Shown here one piece after another: positions 57,053 through 64,000 of a stretch of 64,000 nt of DNA; position 1 is the first letter of the stretch, and every line of letters begins with the position of its first letter. The notes beneath the pieces were generated by a model. It had not been told where the DNA came from, did not search any database, and saw only the letters and a list, made by a program, of their open reading frames with translations. The stretch comes from Pseudomonas putida (lineage in GTDB: Bacteria > Pseudomonadota > Gammaproteobacteria > Pseudomonadales > Pseudomonadaceae), in NCBI RefSeq assembly GCF_028682395.1, contig NZ_JANHLC010000003.1:62001-126000 (forward strand). Reading direction: 5' to 3'. A program made the translations under genes and the position numbers.

Positions 57053-59248
57053 ATGGCTTCCACTTCGTTCAATCAGTCGCTTCGCCGCCTCTGGGCCCTG
57101 GATAAATTCAGCTACAGCGTGCGGGTCTTTATCGCCCTGACCGGCACCATGGCGCTGTGCTGGTATCAGGACGAGATGGGCCTGCTGATTCCGTTGTTCC
57201 TCGGGATTATCGCCAGCGCCCTCGCCGAGACCGATGACAGCTGGCAAGGCCGCCTCAATGCCCTGGCCGTGACCCTGGTGTGTTTTTCCGTCGCGGCTTT
57301 CTCTGTCGAACTGCTTTTCCCCTACCCCTGGATCTTCGCCATCGCCCTGGCCCTGGCCAGTTTCGCCCTGACCATGCTCGGCGCCCTGGGCGAACGCTAT
57401 GGAGCCATTGCCTCGGCAACGCTGATTCTGTCGGTCTACACCATGATCGGAGTCGACCAGCGCGGCGGGGCTGTCACCGACTTCTGGCACGAACCCGTGC
57501 TGCTGGTGGCCGGTGCCGCCTGGTATGGGCTGCTTTCGGTCCTCTGGCAGGTCCTGTTTTCCAACCAACCGGTACAGCAGAGCCTGGCGCGGCTGTTTCG
57601 CGAGCTGGGCTATTACCTCAAGCTGAAGTCATCGCTGTTCGAACCGATTCGGCAGATGGATGTGGAGGCCCGGCGCCTGGAACTGGCCCAGCAGAACGGT
57701 CGAGTGGTCGCGGCGCTGAATGCGGCCAAGGAAATCATCCTGCACCGGGTCGGCAATGGCCGGCCGGGCTCCAAGGTCAGCCGCTACCTGAAGCTGTATT
57801 TCCTCGCCCAGGACATCCACGAACGCGCCAGTTCTTCCCATTATCCCTACAACGCCCTGGCCGAGGCGTTCTTTCATAGCGACGTGCTGTTTCGCTGTCA
57901 GCGCCTGCTGCGCCAGCAAGGCAAGGCCTGCCAGGCCCTCGCCGAATCGATCCAGTTGCGTCAGCCATTCGTCTACGACGCCAGTTTCGCCGAGGCCCTG
58001 GGCGATCTGAATGCCTCCCTGGAGCACCTGCGCATCCAGAGCAACCCGGCCTGGCGCAGTTTGTTGCGCTCGTTGCGGGCCCTGGCTGCCAACCTCGCCA
58101 CCCTTGACCGTCTGCTCAGCGATGCCAGCAATCCGGACAGCCTGGCCGACGCCAGCGACAGCAGCCTGCTGGACCGCTCGCCGCGCAATCTCAAGGATGT
58201 CTGGAGCCGTTTGCGCACCCAACTGACGCCCACCTCGCTGCTGTTTCGCCACGCCCTGCGTCTGCCACTGGCGCTGAGCATCGGCTATGGCATGGTGCAC
58301 CTGGTGCATCCATCCCAGGGCTACTGGATCATCCTCACCACGCTGTTTGTCTGCCAGCCGAACTACGGTGCGACCCGACGCAAACTCGGCCAGCGGATTA
58401 TCGGCACGGCCATCGGCCTGGTCGTCGCCTGGGTGCTGTTCGATCTTTTCCCCAGCCCGCTGGTGCAATCGCTGTTCGCCATTGCGGCCGGGGTGGTGTT
58501 CTTTATCAACCGTACCAGCCGCTACACCCTGGCCACAGCGGCAATCACGTTGATGGTGTTGTTCTGCTTCAACCAGGTCGGTGATGGTTACGGGCTACTG
58601 CTGCCACGACTGTTCGATACGCTGCTGGGCAGCCTGATCGCGGGGCTGGCGGTGTTCCTGTTCCTGCCGGACTGGCAGGGTCGGCGCCTGAACAAAGTGC
58701 TGGCCAATACCCTGAGCTGCAACAGCCTCTATCTGCGCCAGATCATGCAGCAATACGCCCAGGGCAAGAGCGACGACCTGGCCTACCGCCTGGCCCGCCG
58801 CAACGCTCACAATGCCGACGCGGCGCTGTCGACCACCCTGGCTAATATGCTGATGGAGCCGGGGCACTTTCGTAAGGAGGCGGACGTGGGCTTTCGCTTT
58901 CTGGTGCTCTCCCACACCCTGCTCAGTTACCTGTCGGGCCTGGGCGCCCACCGCGATACCCAGTTGCCGGAAGCGGTACGCGAGCACCTGATCGACGGAG
59001 TGGCTGCCACCCTGGCCACAAGCATCGACGAAATCGCCCAGGGCCTGGCGAACAAGCAGCCGGTGGCCATCCACAGCGATGTCGAAGAGGCCCTGGCCAG
59101 CGAGCTGGAGCAAATGCCCGACGAGATCGAAGAAAGCCAGCGGCTGGTCCAGACCCAACTCGCCCAGATCTGTCGCCAGTTGGGGCCATTACGGACCCTG
59201 GCCGCGCACCTGATCCGCGATGGCGAGCAAGGGCCCACCGTTTCGTAG
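57053..59248 (+). CDS. yccS: YccS-like FUSC-family inner-membrane protein
   Basis: A 731-residue protein with two groups of membrane helices (about residues 15-165 and 395-535). A long cytoplasmic region lies between them, and a soluble C-terminus follows. This is the layout of YccS/YhfK and of aromatic-acid exporters (FUSC). Segments SVRVFIALTGTMALCWY and VHPSQGYWIILTTLFVCQPN are typical. The substrate is unknown. The start at 57053 is the first ATG followed by family-like sequence. No good ribosome site is visible in the repeat-rich leader. Confidence 0.87.
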   Translation: MASTSFNQSLRRLWALDKFSYSVRVFIALTGTMALCWYQDEMGLLIPLFLGIIASALAETDDSWQGRLNALAVTLVCFSVAAFSVELLFPYPWIFAIALALASFALTMLGALGERYGAIASATLILSVYTMIGVDQRGGAVTDFWHEPVLLVAGAAWYGLLSVLWQVLFSNQPVQQSLARLFRELGYYLKLKSSLFEPIRQMDVEARRLELAQQNGRVVAALNAAKEIILHRVGNGRPGSKVSRYLKLYFLAQDIHERASSSHYPYNALAEAFFHSDVLFRCQRLLRQQGKACQALAESIQLRQPFVYDASFAEALGDLNASLEHLRIQSNPAWRSLLRSLRALAANLATLDRLLSDASNPDSLADASDSSLLDRSPRNLKDVWSRLRTQLTPTSLLFRHALRLPLALSIGYGMVHLVHPSQGYWIILTTLFVCQPNYGATRRKLGQRIIGTAIGLVVAWVLFDLFPSPLVQSLFAIAAGVVFFINRTSRYTLATAAITLMVLFCFNQVGDGYGLLLPRLFDTLLGSLIAGLAVFLFLPDWQGRRLNKVLANTLSCNSLYLRQIMQQYAQGKSDDLAYRLARRNAHNADAALSTTLANMLMEPGHFRKEADVGFRFLVLSHTLLSYLSGLGAHRDTQLPEAVREHLIDGVAATLATSIDEIAQGLANKQPVAIHSDVEEALASELEQMPDEIEESQRLVQTQLAQICRQLGPLRTLAAHLIRDGEQGPTVS

Positions 59249-59299
59249 ACACAGCTGGCGCCAACCGCTGCCGCGAGGCTGCGCAGGATTGGAAGGGGT

Positions 59300-60037
59300 T
59301 TACAAACCGTGCTGCTGGAGCAGGCGCGCGTAGCTGCCATCGGCTTTCATCGCGGCGATAGCGCGATCAAAACCGGCGACGATCTGCTGGTGCTCGGGGT
59401 TTTTCAGGCTGACCAGGATATGCAGACTGTTCTCGCTCAGCGCCTTGGGCAGGAATTCGACCTGTTCCCGGACCTTTTTCGACTCGCGCGCCAGGTAATA
59501 GCGCGCCACGTACTCGTCCTCGACGGTCAGCTTGACCCGTCCCGCCGCCAGCATGCGCACCGCCATGGCAAAGCTGTGTACCGGGATCTTCTGCAAATCG
59601 ACGTCGTTGTCGAACTCGCTGGAATAGGCATAACCGCGCACCACCGCCACCGGGTACTGGTGCAGTTGCTGCAGATTGTTGTATTCGATGGGCGAGTCTT
59701 TGCGCTTGAGAAAGAGCACTCGGTTGAGCAGGTACTCCGCAGAAAACTGCCCCAGCTTCGTGCGTTCCTGGTTGTACCAGGCATTGACCAACACGTCGTA
59801 ACGCCCCTCGCCAATGCCCAGCAGGGCTCTGGCCCAAGGCACCTGCTCGAATTCGCTGCTGTAGCCGGCACGTGCCAGGGCAGTACTGACAAGATCAGTG
59901 GCTAAACCGCCATTGACCAGGGTGGCGTCGGTAAAAGGTGGCCAAGCATCCGCCACCAGGCGCAAACGCTCCGCCATGGCACTGCCTGCGAACACCATCA
60001 ATCCCAGCAAAGCAAAAGCTCGATGCAATCGCGACAT
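59300..60037 (-). CDS. Periplasmic solute-binding (SBP_bac_3-like) protein
   Basis: A 245-residue exported protein. The signal peptide MSRLHRAFALLGLMVFAGSAMA is followed by the amino-acid-binding fold (LRLVADAWPPFTD, GLATDLVSTALARAGY, GRYDVLVNAWY). No ABC permease or ATPase is next to it. Orphan members of this kind may bind ligands for sensing. The ATG at 60037 follows AAGGATCTTGAGC, and the open frame to 60112 is not needed. It converges on the yccS-like gene. Confidence 0.85.
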   Translation of the reverse strand: MSRLHRAFALLGLMVFAGSAMAERLRLVADAWPPFTDATLVNGGLATDLVSTALARAGYSSEFEQVPWARALLGIGEGRYDVLVNAWYNQERTKLGQFSAEYLLNRVLFLKRKDSPIEYNNLQQLHQYPVAVVRGYAYSSEFDNDVDLQKIPVHSFAMAVRMLAAGRVKLTVEDEYVARYYLARESKKVREQVEFLPKALSENSLHILVSLKNPEHQQIVAGFDRAIAAMKADGSYARLLQQHGL

Positions 60038-60324
60038 GCTCAAGATCCTTAGCGGGCGGACGCCCGGCATTAATGGCAAAGCGTCGAAACTCAAGGCTAG
60101 GCATAAAGCCATTACCTAAGCACTAACCCTAGCTCATCCTGGCGCTGGAAAAACGCACCGACGCAGATTACACAAAGATGACCGATGCGAGCAAAACCAA
60201 TAATGGCAAATAGCCTTATCTGAATTTGAAACAGCCAAAAGACGCAAACTTCGTCCGGTTATTTGGCGCTCGCGGGCAGGCAGCTTAGTATCACCCCGGA
60301 CTTTTTTATTTAAGGGAATTCGCC

Positions 60325-60777
60325 ATGTCCATCCAATGGGTCTGCAAACATCACAGCGACTTGGGCAAGGAGCAGCTCTACGCCATTTTGCAATTGCGTA
60401 CAGCGGTCTTTGTGGTCGAACAACGCTGCTCCTATCAGGAGGTCGACGGCCAGGATCTACAAGGCGACACCTGCCATCTGATGGCCTGGCAGGACGAGGA
60501 ACTGGTGGCCTATGCCCGCCTGCTGGACCCTGATTCCCAGGGCGGCGATGTGGTGATCGGCCGAGTGGCGACGGCGGCGGCGGTTCGCGGCCAGGGGCTG
60601 GGGCACGAGTTGATGGCGCAGGCCCTCAAGCAGGCCGAGAAACACTGGCCCGAGCAGTCGATCTATCTCTCTGCCCAGGCCCACCTGCAGGCGTACTACG
60701 CCGGCTATGGCTTTGCCGCCGTGGGCGAGGAATATCTGGAAGACAACATCGCCCATATCGGCATGCGCAAGAACTGA
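60325..60777 (+). CDS. elaA: GNAT acetyltransferase, ElaA family
   Basis: A 150-residue N-acetyltransferase. The acetyl-CoA loop RVATAAAVRGQGLGHELM and the ElaA start (LQLRTAVFVVEQRCSYQEVDG) are clear. The substrate is not established. TAAGGGAATTCGCC precedes the ATG. It stops 6 bp from the convergent winged-helix gene. Confidence 0.92.
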   Translation: MSIQWVCKHHSDLGKEQLYAILQLRTAVFVVEQRCSYQEVDGQDLQGDTCHLMAWQDEELVAYARLLDPDSQGGDVVIGRVATAAAVRGQGLGHELMAQALKQAEKHWPEQSIYLSAQAHLQAYYAGYGFAAVGEEYLEDNIAHIGMRKN

Positions 60778-60783
60778 TCCGCC

Positions 60784-61080
60784 TCAGGGATAGCCCAGCA
60801 CCTGGCGCAACTGCGTCAGGTGCTCGCCAATCCAGCGCTTGTCGATCGCCCCCCAGTCGCGAATACGGTAATGCCCGGCGTGATTGCGTGCGCCGTCTTG
60901 CTGCTCGAACTCACAGACGATATCCAGGTCGGCCAGGGCCGCGATAGTGTCCTGTGCCGTGCGCCGGGGCATACCGGTCAACTCGGTCAGGGCCGGAACA
61001 CTGCTGGCGGTCTGGCTGTCGATCAGCCAGGCCACATACAGGCGCCGGTAGAAACTGCTCTTGGTCTTGCTGACTTCCAT
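60784..61080 (-). CDS. Small winged-helix DNA-binding-like protein
   Basis: A 98-residue protein with a helix-turn-helix-like segment (SVPALTELTGMPRRTAQDTI) and a short wing (HAGHYRIRDWGAID). It resembles small YfeC-like winged-helix proteins found across Pseudomonas. Targets are not known. It is 21 bp after the YgjP-like gene and reads in the same direction, so the two are probably co-transcribed. Confidence 0.75.
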   Translation of the reverse strand: MEVSKTKSSFYRRLYVAWLIDSQTASSVPALTELTGMPRRTAQDTIAALADLDIVCEFEQQDGARNHAGHYRIRDWGAIDKRWIGEHLTQLRQVLGYP

Positions 61081-61101
61081 CGCCGATTCCTTGTCGCGGA
61101 G

Positions 61102-61605
61102 TTAACCGGTCCTGCCCGGCAGGTCGCGGTAGGTCAGGTAGACCCGCAGATCGAACTCCAGTTGGTGATAACCCGGCTGCATGTACTCACACAGCTGGTA
61201 GAACGCCTTGTTGTGATCCGACTCCTTGAGATGCGCCAGCTCGTGGACCACGATCATCTTCAGAAACTGCGGCGCCGCGTCCTTGAACAGCGACGCGATG
61301 CGGATTTCCTTCTTGGCCTTGAGCTTGCCGCCCTGCACCCGCGAGATCGCCGTGTGCAGGCCAAGGGCGCGATGAGTCAGGTCGAGGCGGTTGTCGAACA
61401 GCACCTTGTCGATGGCCGGCGCATTGCGCAGGTGTTCCTGCTTAAGCCCCAGGGTGTAGCTGTACAAGGCCTTGTCGCTCTGGATCCCGTGACGATCGGG
61501 GTAGCGCTTGTGCAGGTAGTCGCCCAGTTGATCGCGCTCGATCAGTTGGCGCACTTGGTCCTGCAACGCGGCAGGGTAGGCCTGGAGGTATTTGAGTGGC
61601 GTCAT
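61102..61605 (-). CDS. YgjP-like (DUF45) metallopeptidase
   Basis: A 167-residue predicted zinc peptidase. The HELAH motif (His121, Glu122, His125) with downstream HNKAFYQLCEY is that of the YgjP/M48-like group. It has no signal peptide, so it is cytoplasmic. A TTG at 61611 is in frame, but the ATG at 61605 is preferred. Confidence 0.88.
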   Translation of the reverse strand: MTPLKYLQAYPAALQDQVRQLIERDQLGDYLHKRYPDRHGIQSDKALYSYTLGLKQEHLRNAPAIDKVLFDNRLDLTHRALGLHTAISRVQGGKLKAKKEIRIASLFKDAAPQFLKMIVVHELAHLKESDHNKAFYQLCEYMQPGYHQLEFDLRVYLTYRDLPGRTG

Positions 61606-61650
61606 GGGCAAGCGGCATCGACAGACTTGAAGGCCGCCAGTGTAGCCAAT

Positions 61651-63774
61651 TCAGCTGCCCAGCGCGCTCCAGTCGAAGGTCGGCGCAAAGCCGCTGGCGA
61701 CCTTTTCGGTCAACGGCCGGGCGACCAGAAACCCCTGGATGAACTGGCAACCGGCAGCCTGGAGCCATTGGTACTGTTCACGCGTTTCGACACCCTCGGC
61801 AATCACCTGCAGCCCGAACTGGCTGGCCAGTTGGATAATACTGCCGGCCAGCGCCGCATCGCGCGGTGAGTCAAGCAGACGAGCAACCAGATGACGGTCG
61901 AGCTTGAGAGTGTCGATTTCCAGATCACGCAGTTGGGTCAACGAGCAATTGCCCGTACCGAAATCATCGAGGGCGATGCGTATGCCCAAGGCTCGCAGCT
62001 GGCGCAGTTGCTTGGCGGCCTCTTCTAGGTTCTGCATCAAGGCGGCCTCGGTCACCTCGACCTCCAGTTGCCAGGGCTTGAGCTCACTGCGTTCGATCAC
62101 CTGCGCCAGCTCGGCCGGCAGGTTGGGCATGCTGAACTGGGTGCTGCTCAAGCTGACGGCCAGGATCAGGTCCTCGGCAAACACCGAATTCCAACTCTGA
62201 CGCTGGGTTGTGGCCTGCTGATAAATCCAGCTGCCGAGCCGGCTGATCAAGCGGGCCTCTTCGAGCAAAGGCAGGAACAACCCCGGCGGCACATCGCCGA
62301 CACTCGGGTGCTGCCAGCGCAGTAAGGCTTCGAAGCCGCGCAAACGGCCATCGCCTAGCGCCACCTGGGGCTGGTAGACCAGGGTGAAGTCCTTGCTTTC
62401 AATAGCCTCGCGCACGCTTTCCTCAAGCATCAGGCGCGAGCGGGCACGCCCATTCATTTCCTGGTCGTAGTAGCGATACTGCTGACGGCCGGCGCGCTTA
62501 GCTTCGTACATGGCGATATCCGCCGCACGCAGCAGGCCGTCCAGGTTGGAACCGCAATCGGGATAGATCGCAATGCCGATACTCGCCCCCAGTACGACCT
62601 CCAGTCCGTCGATCTGCTGATGGACCGAGATTCGCTCAATCAGTTTCTCCGCGACCTTGGCGGCCTGCTCGGCAAACACCACTTCGATCAGTGCCGTGAA
62701 CTCGTCACCGCCCATGCGCGCCAGCGTGTCATAGGGGCGCAGGCCGCCCTTGAGCTGCTCGGCGACCCAGCGCAGCACTCGGTCGCCGGCATCATGCCCA
62801 AGGGAGTCGTTGACCCGCTTGAAGCCATCGAGATCCAGGTACAGCAGCACCAGCGACTTACCCGGACGCTCGACCCGCAATAGAGAGCTTTCAGCCGCCT
62901 GGTAGAAGCCGCGGCGGTTGAGCAGGCCGGTCAACGGATCGGTCACCGCCTGGTACTCAAGCTGCTGATAGAGATGGCGCACCACCGACATATCCAGCAC
63001 GGTGACCACCATCGCTTTCTGCTCCAGCGGCAAGGGCGCGCAGGACAACGCCACCGACAGCGGCTGGCCTGGCGAAGTGCGCAGGACGGCATCGTGCATG
63101 CGGCAGATCTCGCCTTTGCGATAACAGCTGTAGATATCCGAACCAAACCAGTTCGGCACATGGGGGCTCTGCAGATAGCTCAGGAATTCGGCACCCTGCA
63201 GCTCTTCGACCGTGGCATTGAGCAACCGTGAAATCGCCGGATTGGCAAAGCGGATGCGACCATCTTCGTTGACCACCATGATGCCTTCGGCAGCATTTTC
63301 CAGGACCGAGGCATTGAAGGCCCGAGCCGCTTCCAACTCCTGGCTCAGGCGCTGCAGGTCACGCCGGTTGCGCTGCTGTTCGAGCAGGGCCTGGACCTTG
63401 GGCTTGAGAATCTGTGGATCGAAGGGTTTGAACAAGTAATCCACGGCGCCACTGGCATAGCCCTTGAGCACCGAATCCTGGGACTGTTCATTGGCGGTCA
63501 GAAAGATGATCGGCGTCAGACGCGTACGCTGGCTACCTTGCATCAAGCGCGCCACTTCAAACCCGTCCATACCGGGCATCTGCACATCCAGCAGCACCAG
63601 GTCGACCTCATGCTCGAGCAGCAACCCCAGCGCCTCGATACCCGAGGCGGCGGTCATGACCTGCCAGTCCTGACGTTCCAGCAAGGCACGCATGCTGAGG
63701 AGATTTTCCGGGTAGTCATCGACCACCAACAGAACGGAGCTGCCTTCACCCGGCTTCGATTGCATGCATTCCAT
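61651..63774 (-). CDS. Response regulator with PAS, GGDEF and EAL domains
   Basis: A 707-residue c-di-GMP protein. A receiver domain (acid pocket Asp19/Asp20, phospho-acceptor Asp63 in LLDVQMPGMDG) is followed by a PAS domain (about 150-265). A GGDEF domain has GGDEF intact at 355-359 and an EAL domain has EAL intact at 482-484, followed by the loop-6-like DDFGTGNCSLTQL. It could both make and break c-di-GMP. No partner histidine kinase is in the window. AAAAGAGAAGCAGC precedes the ATG. A link with the adhesin 40 kb away is possible but unproven. Confidence 0.93.
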   Translation of the reverse strand: MECMQSKPGEGSSVLLVVDDYPENLLSMRALLERQDWQVMTAASGIEALGLLLEHEVDLVLLDVQMPGMDGFEVARLMQGSQRTRLTPIIFLTANEQSQDSVLKGYASGAVDYLFKPFDPQILKPKVQALLEQQRNRRDLQRLSQELEAARAFNASVLENAAEGIMVVNEDGRIRFANPAISRLLNATVEELQGAEFLSYLQSPHVPNWFGSDIYSCYRKGEICRMHDAVLRTSPGQPLSVALSCAPLPLEQKAMVVTVLDMSVVRHLYQQLEYQAVTDPLTGLLNRRGFYQAAESSLLRVERPGKSLVLLYLDLDGFKRVNDSLGHDAGDRVLRWVAEQLKGGLRPYDTLARMGGDEFTALIEVVFAEQAAKVAEKLIERISVHQQIDGLEVVLGASIGIAIYPDCGSNLDGLLRAADIAMYEAKRAGRQQYRYYDQEMNGRARSRLMLEESVREAIESKDFTLVYQPQVALGDGRLRGFEALLRWQHPSVGDVPPGLFLPLLEEARLISRLGSWIYQQATTQRQSWNSVFAEDLILAVSLSSTQFSMPNLPAELAQVIERSELKPWQLEVEVTEAALMQNLEEAAKQLRQLRALGIRIALDDFGTGNCSLTQLRDLEIDTLKLDRHLVARLLDSPRDAALAGSIIQLASQFGLQVIAEGVETREQYQWLQAAGCQFIQGFLVARPLTEKVASGFAPTFDWSALGS

Positions 63775-64000
63775 GCTGCTTCTCTTTTGTGAAGATCTGC
63801 GCTGACACTCCAGTGATCACGGGTAGGGGCAAATAGCCTTACTCCACATCTGGATTAATGCCAGAGTAGTAATCGAAACGCCATCATGCAGGTAAAGCCG
63901 GGCCAAACCGACTAACGGTCGCGAACAGGCGTAAAACCGCACCTTTTCGGCATTTGCTTGGCGCCAATCAATCGGCAATTCCCAGCGACTGTCCAACTGA

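Overview
The window reads as a chromosomal segment of a Pseudomonas of the fluorescens group. It is GC-rich, with Pseudomonas-type REP palindromes and gene order matching the choline/glycine-betaine region that I recall from P. aeruginosa (betA to fdhA). It encodes almost a complete route from choline to serine, pyruvate and formate. CbcXWV imports choline, BetA and BetB oxidise it to glycine betaine, and GbcAB demethylates betaine to dimethylglycine. DgcAB with a dedicated electron-transfer flavoprotein pair gives sarcosine, SoxBDAG gives glycine, and GlyA and SdaB carry on through serine to pyruvate. FdhA and PurU handle the released one-carbon units. The regulators GbdR (AraC family) and BetI (TetR family) are also here.

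Layout. 1-10245: fdhA, purU, soxG, soxA, soxD, soxB and glyA on the minus strand, diverging from ltaE. 10335-14464: a block that looks foreign to the pathway, with two chemoreceptors flanking a divergent ZapA-like/coiled-coil pair. 14475-17149: divergent gbcB and gbcA. 17150-17839: a non-coding tandem array of perfect DnaA boxes. 17840-28521: a LapA-like RTX adhesin and its type I secretion system, placed inside the betaine locus. 28566-36477: the dgc operon on the minus strand (dipeptidase, DUF5943-type gene, dgcA, dgcB, etfA, etfB). 36719-38019: three small genes. 38066-48917: gbdR, sdaB, cbcXWV and betIBA.

49094-63774 leaves the pathway. It holds an RraA-like protein with a TldD/TldE protease pair, an MdtD-like exporter, the RNA helicase DbpA, a YhiN-like flavoprotein, a YccS-like membrane protein, a periplasmic solute-binding protein, ElaA, a small winged-helix protein, a YgjP-like metallopeptidase and a REC-PAS-GGDEF-EAL c-di-GMP protein.

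The most notable non-coding signals are four TTATCCACA boxes in a degenerate array (17234-17758), three direct repeats at an exact 21-bp step upstream of cbcX (41168-41219), a perfect 20-bp palindrome upstream of betI (44811-44830), a sigma-54-type element upstream of gbdR, and several strong intercistronic stem-loops. No tRNA, rRNA, CRISPR array, transposase or prophage gene was seen.
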